64,000 nucleotides of DNA. It comes from Alkalihalobacillus sp. LMS6. Its GTDB lineage: Bacteria; Bacillota; Bacilli; Bacillales; Bacillaceae_D. The first letter of the stretch is position 1. The number at the start of each line of letters is the position of its first letter. Below the pieces are notes generated by a model that made no database searches, was not told where the DNA came from, and saw nothing but the letters and a program-made list of their open reading frames with translations. Location of the stretch: positions 2,851,564-2,915,563 of the forward strand of contig NZ_CP093302.1 of assembly GCF_024362765.1 (NCBI RefSeq), read 5' to 3'. Made by a program: the position numbers and the translations under genes. Shown here piece by piece: positions 46,236 to 54,923 of the stretch.

Positions 46236-47414
46236 TTAAACGAGTTCAAATACTCCTGCAGCACCCATGCCGCCGCCAATACACATCGTCACAACGCCGA
46301 ACTGCTGACCCCGTCGCTTCATTTCGTGCGCTAGGGATAAGGTTAACTTCGAACCTGTACAGCCTAGTGGGTGACCGAGTGCAATCGCGCCACCGTTTAC
46401 GTTCACTTTGTCGTGATCAAGTCCTAACGTGCGGATAATTGCTAATGCTTGCGATGCAAATGCTTCATTTAGTTCAAACAAGCCGATATCTTCTAATTGC
46501 AAGCCCGCTTGACGTACCGCTTTCGGAATCGCTTCAATTGGACCGATCCCCATTACTTCCGGTGCCACGCCAGCAACTGCAAAACTTCGAAATTTCAGGA
46601 TTGGTGAGAGTCCGCGCTCAGTCGCCTCTTCTTTTTCCATTAATAATACGGAAGCAGCGCCGTCACTCATTTGTGATGAGTTCCCTGCTGTAACCGTCCC
46701 CTTTAATTGAAATGCTGGTTTTAGTTTTGACAACGTCTCAAATGTCGTATCTGCTCGCACACCTTCGTCCACAGAAACCATTCTTTCTTGCACACTTACT
46801 TTTCCATCTTCACCTAACACCTGCTCTTGAACATGGACTGGTACAATCTCATCTTCAAAATACCCATTTTGAATAGCTGCGGCAGCTCGTTTATGACTTT
46901 CTGTCGCAAATGTATCTTGATCTTCACGACTAATGCCATATTGACGTGCGACTTCTTCCGCTGTGTAGCCCATTGACATATAATATTCGGGTGCTTCATC
47001 AATGAGTTTAGGATTTGGCTTAATCACGTGGCCGCCAATTGGAATCATGCTCATAGATTCTGCGCCACCTGCAACGATAATTTTGCTTTGCCCGAGCATA
47101 ATACGTTCTGCTCCGTAGGCGATCGTTTGAAGTCCTGAAGCACAATAACGATTGATCGTGACAGCTGGTACAGATTGCGGAATCCCCGCTAGAACACTTA
47201 AGTTACGGGCCATGTTCATGCCTTGTTCTGCTTCTGGCATCGCACAACCAATAATCACATCTTCAATTTCATTTAATTCAACATTTCCAGCTCGACGTAT
47301 TGTCTCTTTAACAGCCGTAGCGCCTAAATCATCTGAACGTACGTGTGCGAAGGCACCTCGTTTTGCCTTTCCAACAGGCGTCCGAGCACCTGATACAATG
47401 ACAGCTTCCTTCAC
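46236..47414 (-). CDS. fadA: Acetyl-CoA acyltransferase (3-ketoacyl-CoA thiolase)
   Basis: 392 residues. Nucleophilic cysteine in TINRYCASGLQTIA near residue 90; C-terminal HPLGCTGSKL and TMCIGGGMGAAG hold the catalytic His and Cys. Cleaves 3-ketoacyl-CoA. Lies 12 nt downstream of fadN. Confidence 0.96.
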   Translation of the reverse strand: MKEAVIVSGARTPVGKAKRGAFAHVRSDDLGATAVKETIRRAGNVELNEIEDVIIGCAMPEAEQGMNMARNLSVLAGIPQSVPAVTINRYCASGLQTIAYGAERIMLGQSKIIVAGGAESMSMIPIGGHVIKPNPKLIDEAPEYYMSMGYTAEEVARQYGISREDQDTFATESHKRAAAAIQNGYFEDEIVPVHVQEQVLGEDGKVSVQERMVSVDEGVRADTTFETLSKLKPAFQLKGTVTAGNSSQMSDGAASVLLMEKEEATERGLSPILKFRSFAVAGVAPEVMGIGPIEAIPKAVRQAGLQLEDIGLFELNEAFASQALAIIRTLGLDHDKVNVNGGAIALGHPLGCTGSKLTLSLAHEMKRRGQQFGVVTMCIGGGMGAAGVFELV

Positions 47415-47426
47415 GTGTGACCCCTC

Positions 47427-49793
47427 CTAGTTACGTAATGGTTTTCCTTTTGTAAGCATATGCTGCATCCGTTGTTGTGATTTTGGTTCGGCGATCAGAC
47501 TTAAGAACGCTTCACGCTCAAGGTCGAGTAAGTATTGCTCATCAACAAGCGTGCCTTCTTTTAAGCGACCCCCAGAAATCACAAACGCTAACTTCTTCGC
47601 AATTTTTAAATCGTGTTCGGATGCGTATCCGCCCCACTTCATCATTTCTGCACCTAACATCAATGTCGCGTATCCAGCTTCCCCTGTAACAGGAATTTTC
47701 TTTCTCGCTGGTGCTTGATAGCCTGCATTAAACAGAGAGATGACTTTTTGTTTTGCGGCATGGTTAACGAATGAATCGTTCATGACGATGCCATCGCGAT
47801 GATTCATAAAGCCGTTTTCTTTTGCTTCAGCGGCAGAAGTTGACACTTTCGCGGTTGCAATCGTTTCAAACGTTTCCCGTGCTACTTGCTGCAGTTGTGC
47901 TGGTGAGTTGCCGTAGCGCTCTAAGTTACGAAGGTATAATTCTTTATTTCCTCCTCCACCTGGAATAAGACCGACGCCAACTTCAACAAGACCCATATAC
48001 GTTTCGTGACTCGCTTGGATACTTGCAGCTGGTAAACTGATTTCCGCTCCGCCACCAAGTGTCATTTGGAACGGCGCTGTTACGATCGGAACATTTGAAT
48101 AGCGAATTGTAGATGTTGCTTGCTGGAACTGCTTCACGACCATATCAAGCTCAAAGAAATTGTCATCTTGTGCTTCCATGAGCATCATCATCAGATTTGC
48201 TCCAACGCAGAAGTTCTTGCTTTCATTTCCAATGACTAATCCTTTAAAATTCTTTTCTGCTTCTGCAATTGATTTATTTATCATTTGAATGACATCAAGA
48301 CCTATGGAATTGTTTGGTGATGTGAATTTTAGTAACGCTACATCATCGCCAATATCAATCATGGCAGCACCAGTATTTTTCATCACCGTATTTGTCTTGA
48401 TTAAATGATTTAATGATAGATACTTTTCATGTTGGCGAATCGGCACATATTCTTTTGCATGAATAAATTGACCGTCTGTATAAAACCCTTCTTTCCCTGA
48501 TTCAAACATCTCTTCAACCCAAGTAGGAAGCGATCGTCCGTCCGCTTTCATCTTCTCTACGGTCTGTCTGAAACCAAGTGCATCCCATAATTCGAATGGT
48601 CCCATGCTCCAGCCGAATCCCCAACGCATCGCTTCATCTACAGCTAGCACATCGTTCGCAATCTCATACGTTTTTTCTGCCGTGTAAAGAAGGACTGGAC
48701 TAATGATATTCCATAAAAGTTGGCCCGCTCGATCATCGGCAAACACAACGGTTTGAATTTTTTGCTTCTTAGACTTTAAGGCTTTCGTTTTTTCAATAGA
48801 CGGTGCTTTTAATTTTTTTCGGTCTTCATACTCCATCGTTTCAGGATTAAGTTCATAGATGACGCCATCTTTTTTTAAGAAGAAGCCTTGGCCTGCTTTG
48901 GCTCCTATCCAGCCTTTTTCTGCCATCTCACGCATAAATCCAGGTGGGTCAAACATCGCTTGCTCGTCTCCACTCGTCACGTCGTACACGTTTTTGGCAA
49001 CATGTAAAAAGGTGTCCAAGCCGACCACATCGAGAGTACGGAATGTAGCGCTTTTAGGGCGACCGATTAATGTTCCTGTAACCGAATCCACTTCTCCCAC
49101 TGAATATCCACCGCGCAGCATCTCATGAACGGTTACGAGTAAGCCATACGTTCCAATTCGATTTGCAATAAAGTTTGGTGTATCCTTTGCTTCAACAACT
49201 CCTTTACCAAGGGATTCTTCTGCAAAAGAACGGACAAAATCGATTACTTCTTGATTTGTTTCCTTCACCGGAATCACTTCAAGCAGCTTTAAATAACGAG
49301 GTGGATTAAAAAAGTGTGTGCCTAGAAAATGTGCTTTAAAATCAGCACTTCTACCTTCTGACATCGCTTCAATCGAGATCCCTGATGTGTTGGAGGAAAC
49401 GATTGAACCTTCTTTTCTTACCTCATCAATTTTCGCAAACAATTCTTTTTTTGCATCCAAATTTTCAATAATGACTTCAATGATCCAATCAGCTTCACTT
49501 AAACGACTTAAATCATCTTCTAAATTTCCAGTTTCAATCAATTCAATATTTTTCTTTGAAGACAGTGGTGCCGGTTTTTGTTTTAGGAGTTTTTTAACTG
49601 CTGTATCCGCTAATTGATTGCGCGTATGCTTTTTTTCAGCAGTAGCAACACTAGACTGTGTTTGCGTTTCTTTCTCTTTTGGTACGATGTCGAGTAATAA
49701 AACAGGCGTTCCTGCATTGGCCAAATGAGCAGCAATGCTTGCCCCCATTACACCCGATCCAATGACCGCAGTTTTCTTTATATGACGTGACAT
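47427..49793 (-). CDS. fadN: 3-hydroxyacyl-CoA dehydrogenase / enoyl-CoA hydratase fusion
   Basis: 788 residues from ATG 49793 (MSRHIKKTAVIGSGVMG), 7 nt after GAGGAGGGTGAC. N-terminal NAD-binding HAD domain (IGSGVMGASIAAHLANAG), a second HAD C-terminal domain, then a crotonase domain (FVIGNESKNFCVGANL; LGGGAEISL). In this fusion the order is reversed from E. coli FadB. First gene of the fad operon. Confidence 0.95.
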   Translation of the reverse strand: MSRHIKKTAVIGSGVMGASIAAHLANAGTPVLLLDIVPKEKETQTQSSVATAEKKHTRNQLADTAVKKLLKQKPAPLSSKKNIELIETGNLEDDLSRLSEADWIIEVIIENLDAKKELFAKIDEVRKEGSIVSSNTSGISIEAMSEGRSADFKAHFLGTHFFNPPRYLKLLEVIPVKETNQEVIDFVRSFAEESLGKGVVEAKDTPNFIANRIGTYGLLVTVHEMLRGGYSVGEVDSVTGTLIGRPKSATFRTLDVVGLDTFLHVAKNVYDVTSGDEQAMFDPPGFMREMAEKGWIGAKAGQGFFLKKDGVIYELNPETMEYEDRKKLKAPSIEKTKALKSKKQKIQTVVFADDRAGQLLWNIISPVLLYTAEKTYEIANDVLAVDEAMRWGFGWSMGPFELWDALGFRQTVEKMKADGRSLPTWVEEMFESGKEGFYTDGQFIHAKEYVPIRQHEKYLSLNHLIKTNTVMKNTGAAMIDIGDDVALLKFTSPNNSIGLDVIQMINKSIAEAEKNFKGLVIGNESKNFCVGANLMMMLMEAQDDNFFELDMVVKQFQQATSTIRYSNVPIVTAPFQMTLGGGAEISLPAASIQASHETYMGLVEVGVGLIPGGGGNKELYLRNLERYGNSPAQLQQVARETFETIATAKVSTSAAEAKENGFMNHRDGIVMNDSFVNHAAKQKVISLFNAGYQAPARKKIPVTGEAGYATLMLGAEMMKWGGYASEHDLKIAKKLAFVISGGRLKEGTLVDEQYLLDLEREAFLSLIAEPKSQQRMQHMLTKGKPLRN

Positions 49794-49826
49794 GATTCGT
49801 GTCACCCTCCTCTCATATTAAAAACG

Positions 49827-49844
49827 AATGAATACTCATTCATT
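49827..49844 (-). promoter_or_regulatory. FadR (YsiA-type) operator
   Basis: TGAATGAGTATTCATTCG matches the Bacillus FadR site (TGAATGAnTAnTCATTCA) except for the last base. It lies between the fadN promoter and RBS, so FadR would block transcription until long-chain acyl-CoA releases it. Confidence 0.9.
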
Positions 49845-49885
49845 TTTTGAGCCAAAAAAAACGCTCATGTCATAAGCTTTCTTTA

Positions 49886-49914
49886 ACTATAACGAATTAT
49901 GATAGCGTTTGCAA
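49886..49914 (-). promoter_or_regulatory. fadN promoter overlapped by a cre site
   Basis: Minus strand TTGCAA (49909-49914), 17 nt, TATAGT (49886-49891). TGCAAACGCTATCA (49900-49913) matches the CcpA cre consensus TGWAANCGNTNWCA at 13 of 14 positions and covers the -35, implying glucose repression of beta-oxidation. Confidence 0.8.
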
Positions 49915-50095
49915 TAGCAATTTTCTGCAAATTCTCCTTTTTTTCTTTTTATCTCTGCATCTCCCGCTTTTTTATTTGCGCGGCAAAACCATTGTCGCTT
50001 TATCAAACGCATTTCAGTTGTTCATAAAGTTGACTTGAATAAAAAATCCCTGATTAAAAATACTAATGAAGATCGTTATTTTAAGGAGGGACATC

Positions 50096-50368
50096 ATGAA
50101 TCCACAACAGCAAAACGTTCAACAACAGCAAAATCAATCAATGATGCAAGAAGCTCCAGCCGTTATAACAGGAAAAGATTTAAATTATATTAACGATATG
50201 ATGGCATGGAATTTAACAGCTGCAAAGAAAGCTCATTCTTTTGCACAAAGCTGCCAAGATCCTGAGATCAAACAAGCCATTGATCAAGCTGGTCAAATGC
50301 ATCAACGTCATTACGAGCAGTTTTTACAACTGCTTACGAATCAAAATCAACCACCGACTTACCAATAA
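50096..50368 (+). CDS. Spore coat CotF-like protein (YusN-like)
   Basis: 90 residues from ATG 50096 after AAGGAGGG. Glutamine-rich N-terminus, then a CotF/ferritin-like helical segment (LNYINDMMAWNLTAAKKAHSFAQSC...IKQAIDQAGQMHQRHYEQFLQLL). Position after the fad genes matches B. subtilis yusN, annotated as coat-related. Forms a two-gene unit with the next gene. Confidence 0.8.
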   Translation: MNPQQQNVQQQQNQSMMQEAPAVITGKDLNYINDMMAWNLTAAKKAHSFAQSCQDPEIKQAIDQAGQMHQRHYEQFLQLLTNQNQPPTYQ

Positions 50369-50377
50369 GGAGGCTTT

Positions 50378-50701
50378 ATGATGAATCAGCAAAAAGTTCA
50401 AAACCCAAAGATTCAAATCCCTACAACAACGTCTATGAATGACCAAGATTATATTACGGACATGCTTACAACTGAAAAATATATCACCGTATCGTATTCA
50501 GTTGCTGAACATGAGGCGAGTCATGAAGCTTATTATCAAACGATTCACCAAGCAAATAATGAAGCCTCACAAATGCAGCGAACCTTGTATGAAACGATGT
50601 TTCGCAAAGGATTGTATAGCTTGACGCCAACTCAAGAATCATCTATTCAACAAAGCTATCAACAGCATACACAAGACAAATCTCAACTTCCATACCAGTA
50701 A
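50378..50701 (+). CDS. CotF-family spore coat protein
   Basis: 107 residues, 9 nt after the previous gene, with AAGGAGG before it. Helical core TDMLTTEKYITVSYSVAEHEASHEAYYQTIHQANNEASQMQRTLYETMF is the coat protein F domain; glutamine-rich C-terminus. The two tandem genes are probably paralogues whose products interact in the coat. Confidence 0.82.
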   Translation: MMNQQKVQNPKIQIPTTTSMNDQDYITDMLTTEKYITVSYSVAEHEASHEAYYQTIHQANNEASQMQRTLYETMFRKGLYSLTPTQESSIQQSYQQHTQDKSQLPYQ

Positions 50702-50706
50702 TTATT

Positions 50707-50749
50707 GCATGCTAGGCAACGTTGCAAACTTGTCGCCTAGCATGTTTTT
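50707..50749. terminator. Terminator between the coat genes and katE
   Basis: CATGCTAGGC / GCCTAGCATG stem then TTTTTT, between convergent genes. Confidence 0.88.
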
Positions 50750-52788
50750 TATACCCGTTGAAAAAAGCGCTGTTTAGCGAGCGCACTCATATACTCATCA
50801 AGGAAAGAATCATGATCATTGATTAAGACAGCTTCTTTTCCCTCGATTCCTAATTCTTGCAGCAACGGTTTTACCTTAGGAGAGACCCCTATTGGTTTAT
50901 AGTGCATAAATTGTTCGCGAATAAAGTGAGCCATCTGTCCAGTTGAATAGCTATCCGGTCTTCTACCACTTGCCACATAAATGGAATCATATAGTAGCGG
51001 CGAGCCCGTTAAAAAACTTGCGTCAGGTGTATACGTGACATTGTCTGTTCCTCTAACTTCCGCTTGCTTCTCACTTAAAATTTCAACCCTTACCCCATCC
51101 TGTTTCAAGCGCTCCACTACACGTTTGGTTGCTGGTCCATCAAAGCCTTCAGACAGTAATACACCCACTTTAAGCCATTTCACAGATTGGTTTTGATTCG
51201 CCATACTTAACGCTTTCGATGCTTTCCTGACTTTCGATTCTGCTACGGAAGGAGGCTGAACGCCGATTTGTTTTGACACAACTGTGGCTAATTCTGTACT
51301 TACGCCACCAATATGATTAATCATTTGCTGACGAACCGATTTGCTCTTCACTTTCCCTAATTCAAAACTAAACGCATTGGCGATATGGTCGCGCTCCCAG
51401 CTGCTCATACTATTCCAAAATAACCTCGCTTGCGAGTAATGATCAAGAAAGCTTTTAGCTGTTTTTCGAATTTTCACCCCGTTGACTTTTTCTGGGTAAG
51501 TAACAAATCCACCTTTACTAGGGTCGACTTCAAAGGGGGTGTTGTTCCAAAGTGAATTTTTATGATAGTGTACTTGGCCCTTATCAACCGTATGGCGCAT
51601 CGCACCGTCACGTTGATTATTATGAAATGGACATAATGGCTGGTTAATCGGTAATTCTTGATGATTGGTGCCGACTCGATACATTTGCGTGTCTGTATAC
51701 GAGAATAATCGTGTTTGGAGTAGTGGATCATCTGTAAAATCAATACCCGAAACAATGTTTCCTGGATGGAGCGCAATTTGCTCTGTCTCTGCAAAAACAT
51801 TTTCTACGTTTCGATTTAGCCGCATTTCCCCAATTCGACGCACAGGTACATCTTCCTCTGGCCATATTTTAGTCGAATCAAGGATATCAAAATCAAACTT
51901 AAATTCATCTTTCTCATCAAGGACTTGAATACCTAGCTCCCAAACCGCTTCACCACCAGCTTCAATCACATCCCATAAGTCTCTGCGATGAAAATCTGGA
52001 TCAATTCCTCCAAGTTTCTGCGACTCATTCCAGACAAGCGAGTGAACACCTAGCTTTGGCTTCCAATGAAATTTCACAAAATGGGCTTTTCCAGCTTCAT
52101 TTACAAGGCGGAATGTATGTACTCCAAACCCTTCCATTGTCCGAAAACTTCTAGGAATCGTTCGATCACTCATGATCCACATCATCATATGAGCAGATTC
52201 TTTATTATTTGCCATGAAGTCCCAAAAATTATCGTGAGCTGTTTGCGCTTGTGGAATTTCATTATTTGGCTCTGGTTTCACCGCATGAATAAGATCGGGA
52301 AATTTAATGCCATCTTGAATAAAAAATACGGGAATATTATTGCCAACTAAATCAAAATTCCCTTCTTCCGTATAAAATTTCACCGCAAAACCACGAACAT
52401 CACGCACTGTCTCAGCGGCCCCTTTGGAACCTGCTACTTCTGAAAATCGGAGAAACACAGGCGTTTCAATGCTAGGATCTTGCAAAAAATGAGCTTTTGT
52501 TAACGCTGCTTGAGATTCGTACACTCGAAACGTTCCATATGCGCCATATCCTCTTGCATGTACGACTCTTTCTGGGATTCGTTCTCGATCAAAGTGAGAA
52601 AGCTTTTCTCGCATCACAAAATCTTCAAGCAAACTCGGTCCACGCTCACCAGCTTTTAAAGTATTTTCATCATTTGAAATTTTAATGCCTTGATTGGTTG
52701 TTAAAGGTTTATTGTAGTTATTTCGTGAGTATTGTTCAACTTGTTCCGCTTTTCGATTTGGTTTTTTCGGCTTCCGTTCCATTTCCAT
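50749..52788 (-). CDS. katE: Large-subunit catalase (HPII type)
   Basis: 679 residues. Core catalase with catalytic His in VVHARGYGAYG near residue 80, DFPVFFIQDG-like region (NNIPVFFIQDGIKFPDL), and heme-ligand tyrosine in RLFSYTDTQMYR. The last ~150 residues form the DJ-1/PfpI-like domain (VGVLLSEGFDGPATKRVVERLK) of clade II catalases. Degrades hydrogen peroxide in the cytosol or spore. In B. subtilis katE is sigma-B dependent; I see no clear sigma-B promoter here. Confidence 0.96.
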   Translation of the reverse strand: MEMERKPKKPNRKAEQVEQYSRNNYNKPLTTNQGIKISNDENTLKAGERGPSLLEDFVMREKLSHFDRERIPERVVHARGYGAYGTFRVYESQAALTKAHFLQDPSIETPVFLRFSEVAGSKGAAETVRDVRGFAVKFYTEEGNFDLVGNNIPVFFIQDGIKFPDLIHAVKPEPNNEIPQAQTAHDNFWDFMANNKESAHMMMWIMSDRTIPRSFRTMEGFGVHTFRLVNEAGKAHFVKFHWKPKLGVHSLVWNESQKLGGIDPDFHRRDLWDVIEAGGEAVWELGIQVLDEKDEFKFDFDILDSTKIWPEEDVPVRRIGEMRLNRNVENVFAETEQIALHPGNIVSGIDFTDDPLLQTRLFSYTDTQMYRVGTNHQELPINQPLCPFHNNQRDGAMRHTVDKGQVHYHKNSLWNNTPFEVDPSKGGFVTYPEKVNGVKIRKTAKSFLDHYSQARLFWNSMSSWERDHIANAFSFELGKVKSKSVRQQMINHIGGVSTELATVVSKQIGVQPPSVAESKVRKASKALSMANQNQSVKWLKVGVLLSEGFDGPATKRVVERLKQDGVRVEILSEKQAEVRGTDNVTYTPDASFLTGSPLLYDSIYVASGRRPDSYSTGQMAHFIREQFMHYKPIGVSPKVKPLLQELGIEGKEAVLINDHDSFLDEYMSALAKQRFFQRV

Positions 52789-52837
52789 ACACCTCCAATG
52801 CCCATTTTATTCAAAGGTGCTCCAATCTATGTTTGTC

Positions 52838-52856
52838 CACTAATAATTATCGTCAA
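52838..52856 (-). promoter_or_regulatory. Candidate katE promoter -35 with PerR/Fur-like box
   Basis: Minus strand TTGACG (52851-52856) is followed by CGATAATTATTAGTG, whose core ATAATTATTA matches the middle of PerR (TTATAATNATTATAA) and Fur boxes, with the outer bases differing. A -10 (AACATA-like) is weak. Confidence 0.4.
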
Positions 52857-52864
52857 CAAAAACA

Positions 52865-52892
52865 CACACTTCCTATTTACTGTGAAAGTGTG
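52865..52892 (-). terminator. Terminator overlapping the end of the glycosyltransferase gene
   Basis: Minus strand CACACTT ... AAGTGTG with TGTTTTTG; the stop codon lies in the loop. Confidence 0.7.
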
Positions 52893-53539
52893 CGTTGCCA
52901 TTTGTGAAATTGGTGAAGGTAACGGCCATAGGCGAGTTGATCAAATTCTTCGCCACATTCATGCATCACCCACGGATGAGGTTGATGCGCAATGCCTACC
53001 TCATACCCTTTGTTTTGGAATAGAAAGCTTTGGCTCACATCATAAAAATGCCAGCCATCAAATTGTTCCTCCCACGGAATGTCATACTGGGTTGCCATTA
53101 GTACGCCATCAATAACGGCCGCAGTTTGAAAAGCATAGTCCGCTTCAATAAATGATAAATACCCGTATGTGTCGCGCTTCTCTAATATTTTTCCAGCTTT
53201 CAGCTTACTGTCCCACCAAACGCTATTCTCAGGTAAATCTTTCGCGCCGATCACACCAAACATCCCTAAGCTTGGGTGATTCTCAAATAAGAACAGTAAA
53301 TCATGAAGAAACATCCGATTAATAATCATTGTATCTTGGTGCAGATACACTTTATACTTTGCATTCGACTGCTTTAAAGCCGTATTATAGCCACTTGTCA
53401 TGCTTAACGCATCACGTATCGCGATTTTTGTGACCGTATAATCTCGCGGTAAATACAGCATATCTATATGACTAGCTGCTCGTTCGTACAAGGTCTCATC
53501 GTTGACGCACGTTATAAAACAAATCTCTTTTTTGTTCAT
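52877..53539 (-). CDS. Glycosyltransferase-like protein (StrF domain)
   Basis: 220 residues. GT-A-like fold of the StrF/Glyco_tranf_2_5 type: ICFITCVNDETLYERAASHI at the start, SGYNTALKQSNAKYKVYLHQDTMII (acidic QD motif) and GVLMATQYDIPWEEQFDGWHFYDVSQSFLFQ. Such proteins occur near surface-glycan genes, but no others are adjacent. Acceptor unknown. Single-gene unit. Confidence 0.85.
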   Translation of the reverse strand: MNKKEICFITCVNDETLYERAASHIDMLYLPRDYTVTKIAIRDALSMTSGYNTALKQSNAKYKVYLHQDTMIINRMFLHDLLFLFENHPSLGMFGVIGAKDLPENSVWWDSKLKAGKILEKRDTYGYLSFIEADYAFQTAAVIDGVLMATQYDIPWEEQFDGWHFYDVSQSFLFQNKGYEVGIAHQPHPWVMHECGEEFDQLAYGRYLHQFHKWQRTLSQ

Positions 53540-53624
53540 AAGACAACGCCACCCTTCTATCCGCTCCTATCAGAAGCAGTATATTCAAGAGTGGGCGCAG
53601 TCGTGTATGAAGATTTTCGTCGTA

Positions 53625-54908
53625 TTAGCGATTCAATCTAGTAAGAGCTTGGCGCAATTTTGTTAGTCCTTCATCAATTTGCTCTTTTGTCACAGTCAAA
53701 GGCGGAATCATACGCAATACTTCCCCTTCGTTGCCACAAAAGTAAAAAAGGACGCCTTCTTCAAGTGCTAAATCTAAAATCTTTGCTGCTCGTTCTCCAT
53801 CTTTTTTCCCTGTCTCTGGATCAACAATCTCAATCCCAATCATCATGCCTACATGACGGACTGATCCAATACATGCGAACTCTGCTTGAAGTGAGCGTAC
53901 CTTATTCGCTGCATACGTCCCCACTTCTTTTACATTATCAAGGAGTTTTTCTTCTTTAATGATTTGAAGCGTTGCCCTTGCAGCTGCACACGCAATAGGA
54001 TTTCCACCAAATGTTGTCGCATGACTCCCGAGTGGCCATTGCTGCATCAGCTTATGATTCGCTACGGTTGCACTAAGCGGCAAGCCAGAAGCAATTCCCT
54101 TTGCAACTGCCATAATATCAGGTGTGACATCAAATGCTTGTGCCGCAAACCATTCTCCTGTTCGACCAAAGCCTGTTTGTACTTCATCAAAAATGAGCAG
54201 GATTCCATGTTCATCACAAACCTCTCTTATACGCTTTAACCACGCAGCAGGCGGGACAATATAGCCCCCCTCTCCGAGCACAGGCTCAATGATAAAGCAT
54301 GCTACTTCTTCTGGGAGCGTTTGATGAGCAAACATGGTTTGAGATGCTTCATCAAGCTTTTGAATGGCTAGCTCCTCGCTATCACCAGATTGGTAATAAG
54401 GAAGCTGTAATACATTGTTTTGAGCAGGCTGGTACGCTTTATATTTTGCTTTTGACGTACTAACACTCATTGACCCTAACGTACGACCGTGGAAACATCC
54501 TGTAAAGGAAACCACGTTTGGTCGTTTTGTTACATGTCGTGCAAGTTTTAACGCCCCTTCGATCGCTTCTGTTCCACTATTTCCAAAGAAAAAACAATCT
54601 AAGTCTCCTGGCATCACATCTGCAAGTTCATTTGCTAATGATAAGATCGATTCATATTGAATCACACCAATCGGCCCATGCGTAAATGAATCCGCTTCTG
54701 TTTTAATGGCTTCAACAATTTTCGGATGACGATGCCCGACATTGGTAACCGCAATGCCTGACGTAAAATCTAAATATTGTTTTCCATCCACCCCATAGTA
54801 ATAACAGCCTTCTTCTTTAATAACAGGTAAATTCGGATGGTCTTTTGCCATACTCGGGGCAAGACGGTAAGGAATAGTTTCTTGTAGCTCGTTCCAACGT
54901 TGTGACAT
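53625..54908 (-). CDS. Class III aminotransferase (GabT/ArgD-like)
   Basis: 427 residues. PLP lysine in [30 protein letters not shown] and [18 protein letters not shown] are the other PLP-binding motifs. Belongs to the aspartate-aminotransferase-fold class III group; GABA, ornithine or a similar omega-amine is plausible. It is 15 nt downstream of the YjiH-like permease gene, so the two are co-expressed and probably handle the same substrate. Confidence 0.9.
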   Translation of the reverse strand: MSQRWNELQETIPYRLAPSMAKDHPNLPVIKEEGCYYYGVDGKQYLDFTSGIAVTNVGHRHPKIVEAIKTEADSFTHGPIGVIQYESILSLANELADVMPGDLDCFFFGNSGTEAIEGALKLARHVTKRPNVVSFTGCFHGRTLGSMSVSTSKAKYKAYQPAQNNVLQLPYYQSGDSEELAIQKLDEASQTMFAHQTLPEEVACFIIEPVLGEGGYIVPPAAWLKRIREVCDEHGILLIFDEVQTGFGRTGEWFAAQAFDVTPDIMAVAKGIASGLPLSATVANHKLMQQWPLGSHATTFGGNPIACAAARATLQIIKEEKLLDNVKEVGTYAANKVRSLQAEFACIGSVRHVGMMIGIEIVDPETGKKDGERAAKILDLALEEGVLFYFCGNEGEVLRMIPPLTVTKEQIDEGLTKLRQALTRLNR

Positions 54909-54923
54909 TCTAGATGACTCCTT

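Noticed and set aside
50096-50701. Possible phage or surface Gln-rich repeat proteins
   Set aside because: The helical cores fit CotF coat proteins and the synteny with yusN explains them.
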